NCBI RefSeq assembly: GCF_008831285.2
Contig: NC_045141.1
Span: 24,847,315 to 24,911,314, forward strand
Direction of reading: 5' to 3'
Length of the DNA stretch: 64,000 bases
From: Nymphaea colorata
Lineage: Eukaryota > Streptophyta > Magnoliopsida > Nymphaeales > Nymphaeaceae
The notes under the pieces were generated by a model. That model saw only the letters and a list, made by a program, of their open reading frames with translations. It did no database searches and was not told the DNA's origin. A program made the translations under genes and the position numbers. This document shows, piece by piece, positions 11,901-24,442 of the stretch (the first letter of the stretch is position 1; every line of letters begins with the position of its first letter).

Positions 11901-14900
11901 GGGTGAACCAAATGAGGAGCATTGCTTAACCTTTCTCCAAATTCTGCTCCTTCCAGCTTATCATGCATACCGACTGAGACCTCTTTGTATCTGCTTTGCT
12001 GGATGGTTGCATTTCTAACATGTATTAGCTAAATATAGGCAGTCTGACGGAGTTGGTTCTTGGGATGAGTTATACGAAAGCTTTTCTGGGAGCAACTATT
12101 CAAAAGAGAGGAAAAAATTTATGGACACTGGCTTTTCATATACCATTAACTTCGATTTGCCTGCTTTAGGTTTCTTTGGCAAGATATCTTTCTTAATCAG
12201 TCATATTAAATTCTTATATTGTTATTTCTGGCTTGCTACATGGTGTGATTGCCTTCAGGCATTTTTTTTTTCCAAAATGTGCTGAAGTTCATTATTTGCT
12301 CTCTTACCAATGCAACACTACGTATTTTATGAGAACTTTGAATGCACCTGTGCTGTGTGTGTATTATCCATGTGGTAAATCATACATTGCAGCAGGATGT
12401 CATATGCTCCTCACTCATGGGTTCTTCTTTCTCTTGTGCTTTCAGTTGATTGTGGACTCACTGAGCTTCTCAACTGCCACATTTTGGGCCTTGGCAAAAT
12501 CTCCTATTTTTGTTGGAAAAGTTTTAATGCTTATAGTTGAAAATTTTGTTTCCGAGCAGCTAAAGCTGTTAAAGGCTTCTATTTGTGAAATCAAGGTAAT
12601 GAAAAATGCCTATTGCATGTTGTGTTTTAAATTATCCTTTGAATGTAATTATTATGGTCTTGGAATAAGCTTCGATCTTATAGTCTGTTTGTTGGTTTTA
12701 AATTTTTCATTTTCATACAACGAATTCTATAGAGCAATTGGTTTCAGGTAATTTTTTTGATGTTTCTAAGCAAAGGGTAGCTCTTCATCTTGCTTCAACT
12801 GAGGAAAGATAAATATCTGACAGCTGGGAAAAACCAATAGCTCTTCATTATGGCCTTTAAACAGGAATATTTAACTAATTGGAATATTCTGTTGCATTTT
12901 TTCAGTATGAATTGGAAGGGAATAGAAAATACTATATATCTTGCTATGGCTTATAATCACCTGCATATATTTTGTTACAACAATAACAAAACAATTTTTT
13001 GGCAAGTGTAACAGGCTTTCAGCTGCATGTCCTTTGGATATTTTTCTTTATCATCATGCAGTACATTTGTTTTACTCTTTTCATACGTTTGCTATGCTTC
13101 CAATGGAAGTTTATAATTATTTATCTTTTCAATAAGAGGACTTTTGCTTTCTGGGACTGATGTATGATTTTTACCCCTGATGTATGATTTTTACCCTTTG
13201 TGTGCTTATAAGTAAGATGATTATGATATTTTCTATTTTCACTACACTGAGCACTACTGTTTTATTTGGCTTTGGCTTTCTATAAGCTGTTTGCCTTTGA
13301 CAATTGTTTAGGTGTTCTTTTCCTTAACAGCGTTTACATTCAGTTGCATCAGAAGTTCTGAAGTGTGTTCAAGAGGGCCTAGATGCTGCTGTAAGGCTGT
13401 GTAAGAATTACTCTCAGGACATCGATTGGGATTCCTTGGAGACTATAAATGAAGACCATGAGAGCTCTATAGGTTGTGAAAGAGAAGAAAAAATTATTCA
13501 TGTTGTCAAAATACTGTCATGTACAATTGAAGATCTGTATGAGCTTGGGATTATTGCCGCTACTGGTGGAGGAAGCCTGGTTACAATTCTTAATCTTTCA
13601 TGGAAAGGTGTTGTTATGTTGCTGCAACCTCCAAAGCAAATTTTGACAAATAAGATAAGTGTAAATGGCATTATAATAAGTCTAATATCTCTTGCCACTG
13701 AATCCCTCAGATGTGCTGCTGAAGCATGGGTTTCGATAACAAACGTTAGTCCAGTTGTAGGTGAAGTCAAAAGGGCTTTCCTTCCTATAAAATTTTACCT
13801 GATAAATGCAGTTCGCATATCCTCTACATATCCATGTCAAGCCTTTGGAATACACAAGGAGATCTCACTATGTGTCTTGAAGTTTTCAACTCTTGGCTTC
13901 AATTTTTGCAAGGAAAAACATCTCAAAACTGCAAATGAAGCCATGACAGAGTTTTTAGAACCTACATATTTTCTTCTGCTGCATACACTCCTTAATTCAT
14001 CAGAAATAGAGTGTAATTGCAAGTTCCAGCTCTTGGATTGGCTGTTTCCAGAGGAGAGATATTCCTGTTCTTTTAATTCAGATGAAAGTCATGATGTCGC
14101 CACTGAGGGAAAGAACGCTATAGATGCAATATTTTCTCTAACGTGTGAAGATAAACCCAGAGCAACAACATTATTACTAGGTCGCATTGCCATCTTATTG
14201 AATCTTCTGAAGAGCTCTTCTGATCTCAAAGAAGAGATGGTTCTTGGGGTTTCTAGAAAGTTAAATTTTGTTCTGGATGCAATTGTCAGTGCAGATGTCT
14301 ACTCCTCAATAGTAGGTTTGCACATTCCTGTGCTGTCTAGTGCAGGAAGCATGTCAGAAGTTGTTTGGCAACCCATGCTTATTTTTGTTTTCCATACATT
14401 GAAGACATTTATGGTTGTGGCTGCTTCAAGTTCTGCCTGGCTTGAGATACAGCACTTTTTATTCTGCAACATCATTCATCCTCACCACCTTTGCTGGGAA
14501 ATCATAATGGAACTCTGGTGTTTTTTGATTCGTCATGCCGAGGCTGATGTGATAAACGACTTGATTGATAAGCTCTGCTCACTTTACAGTATTACTGCTT
14601 CTTCTGAGACAATTTTATCACCTTCTTCTGCTGTCAGGAAGATGGCTCGAGCATTGAATATTCTTTGTATTGATGCCCCACAATCTACTGCTAACCAAAT
14701 ATATGAAGCCATTTTCAGGTTGGATGGAAAGGGATGTGCTGTGTCTCAGGTAGCATACTTGCCTTTGCTATTGGAAGGTTATCCATTGGATTCACTGTCA
14801 GATGCACTTCAGAAGCATTTTGTGCAGCGGGCAATAACTGCACTTTGCGGACTGATGGAAAATAGTTCCAGACTACAAGGAAAACTAAATTTATCAAGAG

Positions 14901-15954
14901 TTTCAGGTTCTGGATTGTTTGGAGAGCCACTGTACACTTTATCTGCAGCACTTTGTCATCAGTAAGTATTGGCTTATTAAAATTGTTTACTGAATTAAGT
15001 TTGGCTTGCTGTTTAAGGTTTGACTTCATGAGTTCTTTTTACCCCTGCAGCCATGTCAAAGATTCTGAACTCACCAAGTTTATACCACAGATTTTGAAAT
15101 TCACAATAACTGTTATTAATGCCTTTAAAGATTGTAATGAGAGTTCACAAAAAGATAGTTATGGTCAGCTTCTTCACCAGGCATTGATGATGATTTCAAG
15201 CATGAAGCGTGCATACTCTTCTCATGACATGGAGGGGGTCATATTGGGTTTGCAGAATTTGTTCTCAATGGATTCCACAGATTCAGGCAAGTTCTTGGTT
15301 TTTATTAAACCAGCTTTGTCTTCTTTTCTAGCTGGCCTTGGTCATATGGAAATAGCGGAAGTTGAAGAGAATGCAGTTAGCTCCGCAATCTGGGAGCTAT
15401 ATCATGGCTTATTGAGAGAGCGCCACTGGGCATTAGCTCATTTGGCACTTTCAGCATTTGGATATTTTGCTGCCCGAACTTCTTGCAATCAGCTATGGAG
15501 ATTTGTACCACAAGATGCAGCGCTTTCATTTGACAAAGACACAGGGTTGGAGGCAACTGAAGAGAGGTTTATGTCTGAGTTGAAGGGGTATCTTGAGAAA
15601 GGAGTTGCACTCATTGCAGATTCTCCAAGCAAGCAACAACTTGGTTTACTAGAAAAAGAGGCAATGTCAATTCAGGGAAGGCTCAAGCAGGAACCAGAGC
15701 ATCTGGCTTTGAAGTCGACAGCTATGGAGGTTGATGATGAAAACCATGTAGCGAAAAAAAAGAGAAAGTTTCCTGAGGTGATTGGTGAAGGCATGATGCT
15801 TCTCCAGAGGGGTCTTGAGATAGTGAGGAATGGTCTTGAAGAATGGCGTGGACAGAAAGATGGCTGTCCAGAGTTGCAGGATGATTTATCCACACACCTC
15901 TCCTGTCTTGAGGATGTGATTGCTCATTTGGTGGCTTTGGAGGACAAAGGCTGA
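2907..15954 (+). CDS. FLIP: FIGL1-interacting protein FLIP (C1orf112/FIRRM homologue)
   Basis: FLIP works with the AAA-ATPase FIGL1 to restrain RAD51/DMC1 strand invasion and so limits meiotic crossovers. Clear coding exons are 4580-4672, 4778-4848, 11197-11286, 11758-12005, 12039-12169, 12446-12595, 13331-14961 (the main exon, 543 codons) and 15051-15954. Exon 1 starts at ATG 2907; its donor is uncertain, with an in-phase candidate after 2969. At least one exon is unresolved between 4848 (phase 2) and 11197 (phase 0), and another near 12259-12330. The C-terminal half is helical, and LWCFLIRHAEADVINDLIDK and RHWALAHLALSAFGYFAA align by eye with the C-terminal part of human C1orf112. A basic KKKRKFPE stretch near 15757 may be a nuclear signal. 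The identity rests on recognition of that region, and the 5' exon structure is provisional. The introns host several hAT elements. Confidence 0.75.
4923..5046. repeat. 62-bp tandem duplication in a FLIP intron
   Basis: Copies at 4923-4984 and 4985-5046 start AAAGTGAAAATACATGTGGC and differ at only a few bases, for example CATAGTATTG versus CATAGTTTTG. It lies just downstream of the exon ending at 4848 and carries no open frame of note. Confidence 0.85.
5838..6246. mobile_element. Non-autonomous hAT element (MITE), copy A
   Basis: The 409-bp element starts CTATGTCACATGGGTGCGGG and ends with the inverted CGCGACTTAG. Flanking 8-mers are CATGTTAG (5830-5837) and CATTTTAG (6247-6254), seven of eight bases identical, as expected for a hAT insertion. 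Inside are a (CA)n(TA)n tract at 5902-5955, a (GA)n tract at 6064-6085 and a poly-purine stretch. It has no coding capacity. Its ends and its GTGTCG...CACCCG inner sequence match the element at 6540-7180, so the two belong to one family. Confidence 0.75.
6540..7180. mobile_element. Non-autonomous hAT element (MITE), copy B
   Basis: The 641-bp element starts CTATGTCACATAGGTA and ends TACCCATGTTACATAG, which is the inverted form with two mismatches. It is flanked by a perfect 8-bp duplication TCCCTAAC at 6532-6539 and 7181-7188, which makes the boundaries firm. The interior is AT-rich and has no transposase frame. It lies 293 bp from copy A of the same family inside the same FLIP intron region. 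The exact target-site duplication suggests a younger insertion than its neighbour. Confidence 0.88.
7715..11043 (-). mobile_element. Decayed hAT transposon in a FLIP intron
   Basis: The element is about 3.3 kb. Its left end is CAATGTTGTAAAAAGTG and its right end, read on the minus strand, is CAATGTTATCCAT. Flanking 8-mers GCACATAC (7707-7714) and GCACACTC (11044-11051) match at six of eight positions, which fits an old hAT target-site duplication. Both ends carry many GATACG/CGTATC motifs, and the right end also has a 13-bp inverted repeat. The minus-strand transposase remnant inside is annotated separately. Insertion is antisense to FLIP. Confidence 0.8.
8130..10623 (-). pseudogene. hAT transposase remnant (BED finger, DUF659, dimerisation domain)
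   Basis: Reading on the minus strand, a BED-type zinc finger (VCDFCKPF then HFKHHIAGTH) lies at about 10510-10600 and is followed by an acidic linker. A DUF659-type domain spans about 9545-9960, with GCSVTADGWTNIKNKTLVNF and KIVTDNAANCKVA. The frame carries an in-frame TGA at 9545-9547 just before the conserved SPCAAHCLNLML block. It resumes through RPAQTRFATN and then shifts frame near 9295; the original frame resumes as SSDDWAAYPHAY. The C-terminal dimerisation region (about 8500-8700) survives only as fragments such as LEHKTLNDLLFNCYN, split by several stops and frame changes. An acidic tail follows at 8130-8318. No intact transposase can be made from this copy. Confidence 0.85.
11310..11735. 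repeat. Diverged three-copy tandem repeat of about 150 bp
   Basis: A block running TTTGCACTGTA...TTAGATTA.TCAACATTTTAAAGATGA...TATATCTGCTGA occurs three times, with TTTGCA-type anchors at about 11330, 11483 and 11653. The middle copy carries a further internal duplication of AAAGTAGATTACTTAACATTCT at about 11490-11540. It sits in the FLIP intron between exons 11197-11286 and 11758-12005. Confidence 0.7.
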
Positions 15955-18900
15955 TTGGATTCTTGTATTCTATAGTTAAAATATCTAATCTAAAGCAGCA
16001 TATGATCACACCTATTTTGGTGTTGTCTCACGAGAAGCACATTACCTTGGCACATCTTTGCCTGTTCTGAGTAAATAGACCTGATGGGCTAGATCACGTT
16101 TGGGACGCTCCATCTCAAAATTGACACCTTGTTTGGATGATGATGCTACCTAGGAATATACAAGATGGCTTTAGTCGAAACCTTGTAGCAGTAACAGCAC
16201 GAGGCACTGAGGGCTCATATACAGCCACAGGTGGAAACCGGTCGAAAGCATAAGCGTTAACCCTACAATGCAGTTTTCCACACGACCAAGGAGAAGAGAA
16301 AATTTTGGTTACGTCTGAGTCTGGTGCTATGTTGTCACAAGGAAAACCAATAATCAACTATTCGTTTGTTGCTTTCTTGTTAGTTTTTTGCTGAGTTTGA
16401 AAAGAGAAATTTGTGATCTTCATCTGTGGGATTCATGAAGTAATACTGCCAATGCTATGCTGCATGTTATCTTCTTTTACATGGAAATGATTTTTTTTGG
16501 CTATCTATAAAGAGCGAGCAACAAGAAGGAAATGAATATGTAAATGTCATACAAATATTTTTCTAGTTGATATAATTCCATTTTGCTGATAGTAAGCTAT
16601 AGAAAATTGCCAAACAAGTAACAACAGACAGCCTTTTTCTTGAAAACGCGAACGTGAGGATAGAATCATCGATCATCGATTGCCTATAAGTTGAAGACGA
16701 TTGGAAGATTGCTTGGAAAATGCCTAATTTCATGCGAAAGAATAACTTTTCTTACGAGTGTCTTAAGAAGAGGCCGGGTTTTTTTTTTTTTTTTTTTGTC
16801 AATTATTGCACCTCTCAAGTGGGTCTGAGTCTGAACCATCCATTTAAAGGGAAGGGCCCACCAGTTGCCTGCTACCGAAACATGATTCAAGGACGGGGAC
16901 ATGAGGATAAGAATGGCTTTTCATGCCATCCTTTCGAGGAAATGCTTGTGGGCCCGTGATAGGTAAAGTCTGGCATATCCATTCCGTGCAACTGCTCCCC
17001 ATTTTTTTGGCCTTTCTAAGACGGTAAAAGCAAAATGGGTTGTAGAGGCATATCTAGATCCAAAATTCTGATCTTGGCTTGTGGTGTATGCATAATGGAA
17101 CACACATTTGGACTTGATTTTAGAGTGCTAAATTTTAACCAAATTGCAAGCTTAAGTTGGTGACAATCTAAGGGATAATAAACAAACGACTCTTCTTTTA
17201 AGTTAATGTTGCAAGGTGTTTTTTTTAACAATATGAGAAGATTAGCTGCATTTTTCATTTGCCTCGAATTCCTTTTCTTTTTGGTTAAGTTTTATAACAT
17301 AGTAATAAATCTGAACTCAAAATATGTAAATAAGAAAAAAAAAGCCTAAAAAGGACAGGCTTCTCATAGGCCTGGCTTGCTTCAGCACGCGGCCAGTACG
17401 TGCAATGCGTACCTGCCCAATACATGCCGATTGCCGACCTCAAGAATATGATCTTGGCCGTGTACCAAGAAGAATAAAGTAATAAAAGAATCAATTTCCC
17501 TTTTATTCAAGTTTCTCGTAGGATTTCTCAACAGAAGAAGAAGAAGAAGAAGAAGAAGAAGAAAGGATCTAATTAGATGGACAAGCAAGGAACAATCCCC
17601 ACAAAGCGTGAAGCTTCGCACAGTGCACATCTTTTCTGGTTCCTTCCTTCTAATCCTCCTCTGTTTGGACAATGTTTTCTGGCTCAACCTTGTTAGAACG
17701 GAACTGACAAAAAGAAAAAAAGTATTGGTATCTTTCGCTCTCTTCAAACAAGAAAAGACGAAGGACGAGGACTGATCAAGAAGGCAACCAAAACCATGAG
17801 TCTTAAAGAAAAGCATTACCAAAAAGATCTTGGTCTCCAGACAAAACAAGAACCTTATGATGGTCTAAATCTTTCAGACATCTTAAGGATCGTCTTCTGG
17901 CAAGTTACACTGCTCTGGTCGCCCCTTGGTGTAAAAACTCAAAAAAAACTCCGCCCTCGTCTACCAAGAAAATATCAAGAATGCAGAACCTCTATAAAAA
18001 CACACAAGAAGTTGATGAATGGTATACCACTCTCTAAAAAATTGTGTTCTCCTCTTAACTGTTCTGAATAGCATGGCAGTATTCTAAAATCTCTTCGGAA
18101 CAAGTCTGCAATTATTGCTTAACAACCATTTGTCAAACATCACATAATGCCCAACTTTGTTTCCGAATTTCCTTCAATTCATAAAGAAATTCAGTCATAT
18201 TTTGCGCCACCAACACTCTGATCAACAAAAAAACAAACAGAGGAAAGGGACCGAGAGCTAAAGGGCAAAAAATGGGGCAACTTAGGGATTCAGAAGGGGC
18301 GAGGAATTCAAGCATGACGCGAAGTGCCTTAAACAAGGGTCACCGGCATCATACTACCTTCAAACCACCGTCTTCTTCCCAAACCAAAGACGCTGTAGTC
18401 ACACGGCATCAGAGTTTATCAGTTTTAAAGACGCGAGGGAAAAACTCTGGAGAAACAGCCCTCCCTTTGATGTAGTATAAACCGCCATGAGCAGTAGGGT
18501 TTAGGGTTAGGAAATAGGATGCAACCACAGCCCGAGGTCACCCAGGGCCCCCTCAGAGTTATCGACGGCATCCACTTAAGATTTATAAATAAACTCAAAC
18601 TTTTTCTCAAGAACAGATACAGGACTATGTTTTACTGTGAAGCACCAGCCGAAGCATAAATGAGTAAAAGGAGTGATGAAGTACCGGCGTAAGAATGAAT
18701 GAAGAAATTGATGCGCCTTTTAGGATGGGGACTGGATGAAGCCACGATTTATCCAGATAAAGTGGGATGTCTCATCGCGTGCATATGCGATTTTTGAAGG
18801 AAAAAAGTATTTGAAGAAGATAAGTAAAAGAAATTGACCAACTGAAACCAAAACAAGTATGACGTCGAGAAAAATTTAATAAGAAAAGAAAACGAAAAGA

Positions 18901-19856
18901 AATTCCTCATGGATTTAAGTAAGGGCACACTTTTCTATGGAGCAGTATAACAGAATTCTACCAAATGATAAGTGAGAAAAAGAAAAGCTGGCAGCATGCA
19001 TTTTCTTCTGAGACTCTGGTTCTATTTACAGGAAACAAGAGACTGAAATGCCGTGTGAAAAAAGTATATATATATATTAGATTTCAAACAAAGCCATCAA
19101 AGTTTTCTGTGAAGGCTGGACAGAGAATCTCTGATCCTGGATACTACCAACTTTAGAGAGACGTGGAACTCTGTTCTTCATAGACATCAAGATCCAACAC
19201 CATCGATCTCTTCATAGATCTGCGGGGACAAGCTCTTCTGAAAAAATTTAAAAGGGAAATGATTTCTAAAGGCAAACAGTCCTGTAAATCTTTCTCGTTA
19301 TGTCTATATCTACATCTATTGAATGCACCATTGTTGTGGTGCCTAAAAAGCCACATGGGACCGTACCATGCCAGTGGAAAGATGCATATATACCGCAATC
19401 ACAATCATCAATATTTTTTAGTTCCCCAAATGTCTCCTGTCAGCAAAACAATTCTTCTAAATGTTAGTGGTAGTTATTTTGGTATAGAGATTTTGTTTGG
19501 GGTCCTTTCTGGCATAAAAAGTTAGAAAGGGCAATAAATTTATGACACAACCATGTGGGACTCAATAAAGTTAGTGTGTAGTCTAACCCTATAAAATTTG
19601 GATGTGTCTGAGAGATATGGTTAATTAAGAACCTTAGCTTATTCAAATGACATAAAATAGTCCATAGGTGATGCCACATGCTGGGTGCAATAAGGCATCC
19701 AGTCATGTATAAGTATTAGAAAAATGTGCATTATGGACCTTGGTGGCATGGCTATAATTGATTCTGTTATATGCACTGCTAATAATCATCTGTAGATACC
19801 AACAAAAAATAATCCTCAAAAGATGCTCGCTTTCACTTTTTGTTTGCTTCTGCACA

Positions 19857-19858
<2 letters not shown>
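15955..19858. other. FLIP 3' region and gene-free DNA
   Basis: The first few hundred bases are presumably the FLIP 3' untranslated region. After that I see no gene. Landmarks are a T/A homopolymer at about 16781-16797, a (GAA)n run at 17533-17563 that creates a false poly-Leu frame on the minus strand, and a telomere-like TAGGGTTTAGGGTTAGG at 18495-18511. Open frames are short and have biased composition. Confidence 0.6.
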
Positions 19859-19889
<31 letters not shown>

Positions 19890-20720
19890 GCTTCATTATA
19901 TTATGAAGAATTAAGTGTTAGATTAACAAGTTGCTGCTAAGTTTGATTGGCAGCAATGGCTTTTGCTTTTTCTGACAATAGATTGGCAAATTAGCACTTT
20001 AATGTTTTACACATTGCTCTCTGCGCACTCGAACACAAACCAAAAATATTGTAATTAGCTGGTAAATGAAAGGGGCTAACTGAATGATATTACATGGAGT
20101 GTTCTTTAATTCCTACTGTCATTTTTTTTGGGGTGACCAACTGCATGGGAGCAGTGCTGCCAAGATGCATTGATTGCTCCATAGATCACATCTTTGTGTT
20201 TGTGGTGCCACAGCTTCCAACCAAGTAAAAGGTCCAAGTACTTGAGACATTGACAAGCAGGAAAACAATTGCTTGGTACATTTATTCCACATTTGAAGGG
20301 TGGGGTTACTGTCCAGCACCATAATGACCATCTGCTCTGGTGCCCTTCTGCTACAAGTGTAGGGCTGTACACAAGTACCACTTGGTCTTATGACTGCTTT
20401 CTCTGTTATGGTGCCTCATGTCCATATGATCTCTGTTATGGTGCCTCATGTCCATATGACATGTATAGACCTGCAACTGGCCAACTCCTCTCTCTCCTTA
20501 TACACACACACACACACACACACAAGAGAGAGAGAGAGAGAGATGATAAACATAAAAAACGCCATTTCTAGTTTATTCTATTTTTATTTTTTATATGTGA
20601 AAAAGTTAAGAAATTGTCACATATAATAATCAATAAGTAACAAAAAAAGCTAGACTGTAATAAAAGAGATTAATGAGGATTGATTGAATCTCCCGCTATA
20701 ATATCTATGAGTCGAGAAGA

Positions 20721-20752
<32 letters not shown>

Positions 20753-22740
20753 TGAGAGAGGGATGGTCCCATTAATTGTTCTTTGAAAATTACTTTTTAA
20801 ACTAAAGATACATGAAGCAAATATAACATATATGATTTTTTAAGGGTTTAAAAAGATTCACTAGTAAATTGGTGAAATATATGATTTTCATCAAAAATAG
20901 TCAAAAGGTATAAGAATTGGTCAGACCAACCTCATCAAATGAGGGTCAGTCGAACACACTTAATTATACGTCTCTCTGAACTATGTTCATAATTGCACAG
21001 GAGAGGAGAGGAAAAGAGAGAGAATAATGAATGGTAGGGCGCACACAGATTATATATCATGATCTGCACGTACGAGAAAACAAGCTTGGAAATATGCACT
21101 AGAGGTTCAAAAGTATATATCGGTGTCACAAATATCAGCTGCATTTTCGAAATGTCATGATTCATGTGTAGAGGTACTGACAGAGGGTGATTGACAACAA
21201 CTAATCTTTTGTGCTTCTTCTTGTCTTGCTTATATTTTATATTTTATGTTAATTTGTACCAATATATCATTAACTTCATTCATTTTCACTTGCTTATATA
21301 TTTGTCATCTTTTGTTTTTGTTTAGAAAAAAACTAACTTGAATGGAAATATCAAAAGTTGCAAAATATAGAAAGAGAAAGTTTTGGCCACATATATAAAA
21401 GTGCATATGTGCATTTACCTTTCATGATACATCCTTAGACTACACAGTCACACATATATGTCTCATTCTCAAGAAGATCACAGTGAGGTCCTGAAAATTT
21501 TCAAAAACAGCTGATATTTATCATAGCGTGAGCACCTTCCTATTAATTAAGAAATAATTTAGCTACATTGGGATTTTTTTCTCAAATTTTTAAGACAGGC
21601 ATTTGAAAAAAAGAAGAAATAAACAGTTGTGGTTCTGGTGCACACACATATCCATCTTGCCGGTGCCTTTCCATTGGTTGGCACTTCTAGAATGGACGTG
21701 TACTTTGACCGCCTGTAGAAACAAAATTTTAAATTAACTAGTTTCTTCTTCCTTTAATCTTTCTAGTTTTGACAGCCAAGCTGAGATTGTAATTTCTGCC
21801 GATCCAGTTCATTATATTCCCTATAATCTTTTATTTCTGTAATTATAATAATTTCAGTTATAGTCAGTAATTTATGGAGAAGAAAAAAGAAAGGAACTCT
21901 CAAGGAACCTAACCAGCACATGCTCACATAAACGATCGAGTTCTTAACATGAACCAGTTGTGAATCTCTGCAGACAGCTCCTGCTCTCTTTTTTTAATTA
22001 CTAAGACTTGCTTTTCTTTGAGTTTTACCTGTCAAAAAGAAAATCAAAAGCTTGAACACTAGGGGTCAGCAGAAGTAGGAAAGGCGCCGCAGTAGAGGGC
22101 TGTCATGGTTAACAGTTTACTGCCCGTGCTTACTTTGGTAAATGTTTTTTGGGGTTTAAAAGGCTCTTCGTTTTAAGAGTTCAACGCTGCTGAAAAGGAG
22201 AATGCATTTGCTAGAACCAAGAGAAACGATTGCAGGCGGGGATGGGATGGCAGACAGAGAAAGAGATTCCCCTACTTTCTTTCAGAAGTTTAGAGGAGAA
22301 GGTGGGGTGGATGCAGCAGCAGCAGGCAGCAGCTAGCTGGTGATCAGTCCATCTCTTTCACAGACTGCCAAGTTTGCAGTATAAATTTTGTTCTGTAGGT
22401 GAGTAGCCGCTGGACTCTTTAGACTCTGATTGAGGCCAACCACAGAGATGATTGAGAAGATAGACAAGATGGTGGGGTACAGAATTTTGCGTCATATTCA
22501 CGTGCCAGCCCTTGGATTCAATGGAAGGGAGCGCTGGGATTGAAAGCAAAGTACGAGTAACCTGTGGGTCCTCTCTCTCTCTCTCTCCTCCCCTCTCTAG
22601 CATATGCATGTTTTTGGTTTGTAGTTATAGAAAGTTAGACAAGTCCGGACATAAATATGTTGCCATGTCATATTGCTACCTTTACATAATTTCTCAGGAA
22701 AGTTAGAGAGAGAAAGAGAGAGAGAGAGAGAGTTGAATAA
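19859..22740. repeat. Gene-free DNA with many microsatellites
   Basis: The stretch contains (GA)n at 19859-19887, (CA)n followed directly by (GA)n at 20502-20542, (TG)n followed by (GA)n at 20721-20760, (CT)n at 22570-22587 and (GA)n at 22705-22732. A perfect 30-bp tandem duplication (CTCTGTTATGGTGCCTCATG...) lies at 20400-20459. Nothing between these resembles a protein-coding or structural RNA gene. Confidence 0.75.
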
Positions 22741-24442
22741 AAAGATGTATTTAGAGTGGATTTAGCTTCGAAGTTAGAAACCCATTTGATTAAATGGGTA
22801 ATGCCTAGCAATTTGATTAATTACAGAGTCGGATTTGGATCTGAATGATTAATATGAAAGTTTCACATATAATTGTATCCAGGGGCTTGTATGGAACATA
22901 TATCCAGTTGGTTTATTATAAGATTGTAAGACGCCATCAAGCTGATTTTCTCATCTAAACTCTTCTAATATTACGATCATATAATTATGATGCATATGCA
23001 TGTGTGTGACCGCGCACATGCATGTGCATCATCAATTGCACCATTTTTCTCTCTCTCACATGCACACATCTATGCTCCCCTTTTTTCTTTCTCTCTCCTA
23101 TACACATATGCACTCATATGATAATGTCTCTCCTCCCTTCCCAAAGTGGTAAGTCCAACACTGTAAAGCGTAAAAATGGCCATGGCTGCCCTTCTATCTG
23201 TTTAACTGGAAACAGAAAAAAGAATCACACGCTTGAGAGCGAAGATTGGCACGTATCAGTGCATAAAGGGACAAGTGAATGCTATTTTTTTCAAGAAAAG
23301 AAAGGGCAAAAAAAAAAAAACCTGTGGCATCTTTGACTGCCCGTGAAGAAGGGGAGGGGACCAGATTTCCCCACAACCTCCTTTTCCTGTTTTTTAGATA
23401 TTCTCATTCCAAACTTGTCAAGATTTCCCCAAGCTAAAAATCTTCAGATTCATTATTCGCCTCTCCACCACCTTCGTCATTTAATACTTGAATCTAAATT
23501 TAAATCTCCATCAACCATTAATACTCAATTCGTTGCAGTCCGTTGCAGTAAAGAGCAAAAGACCGCAAGAAACAAGCGAAGTAATATCGTTTATAGGAAA
23601 AGCAGAATAAAATGCACAAGATAAAACAGCGACCAACGCAATCGATCACCTGATATCCACAAGTCGTCTCCTCTCTTTTGACACTAAAGTCCACCAATAT
23701 TTTGGTCATTATTATCTCTCTTCTTTCTGCTCATGCTTTTTCATGCTGGCTTTCTTATCTTCCCCCATTTTACTCTTCACCACCGTATTTACAATAGACG
23801 AACATGCCACCAGTTTGTCAAGTGCCTGCCATGAGGTAAGCTTTCTCTTGTGGGATCCTTTTTGTCAACTTCCTGGAGTGTGGCTTTCCGGTACATGTTT
23901 CATAGTTTCTTCTCTCTGCAAGTACGTGTATAGTTCTTGAGATTCTTTGCGGTCCTCCCACGGCAGCCTCTGGATTATTGGGTGTTCTTTAGGATCTTTA
24001 GGTACCCATTACCTTCTTTTCTTTTTCATCCTCTGTACATGAATACCATATTAGGCGTTTGTAGGTGTTGCTTCTGCTTCCTTTCTGTGGTGGAAAAGGG
24101 GAGGTTAAAATCTAGGTCCTGTCGGTGTTGAGTTATTTTTTGGTGGTCTGAATTGGCGTTCTTTGTATTGATTCAGAGTGGGTTGAGAGGAAAGTTTTGG
24201 TGGGTTGTGGGTTTTCATGCCCTTGACTTTCATTCTGATACTGTTGCTTTTTCATTTCTCTTGTTTTTGGGAGATGGGTTTCTTGCAGTATCAACCGAAG
24301 AATTGAAATTGGGGCGTTCCGTTCTTCCCTTTGGTTGGTAGATTTGATGGACTGTCAACGTTGAAGTGTGGAGTTTTCTTAGGCATTTTACCGTGAATTG
24401 GAGGAAGACCAATCTAGAGGATTTTAAGGTAGGGGGGAGACG
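22741..24442 (+). promoter_or_regulatory. Promoter and probable 5' leader intron of the ankyrin gene
   Basis: A donor-like ATGAG|GTAAGC lies at 23835/23836 and an acceptor-like TTTTCTTAG at 24374-24382, about 60 bp before the ATG at 24443. Together they suggest a 5' leader intron of about 550 bp, common in plant housekeeping genes. The CT-rich and pyrimidine-rich 23650-23800 part would be the leader exon. This is inferred from splice motifs. The short ORFs here have no protein character. Confidence 0.4.

Noticed and set aside
12233..12751. 172-codon plus-strand frame in FLIP
   Set aside because: Only 12446-12595 is a convincing exon (clean TTTCAG acceptor and AAG|GTAATG donor). The rest is intron read-through rich in Phe, Cys and Leu.
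16130..16255. Coding-looking plus frame ending GTEGSYTATGGNRSKA downstream of FLIP
   Set aside because: It is about 42 codons, starts directly after a stop and has no supporting splice acceptor. More likely it is 3' untranslated sequence.
17382..17849. 155-codon minus-strand frame
   Set aside because: It is carried by a (GAA)n microsatellite that translates as poly-Leu. The rest has no domain, and composition is unlike the real genes here.
22512..22535. miR159/319-like string TTGGATTCAATGGAAGGGAG
   Set aside because: It carries an insertion relative to the mature miRNA, and I find no complementary arm within 250 bp to form a precursor hairpin.
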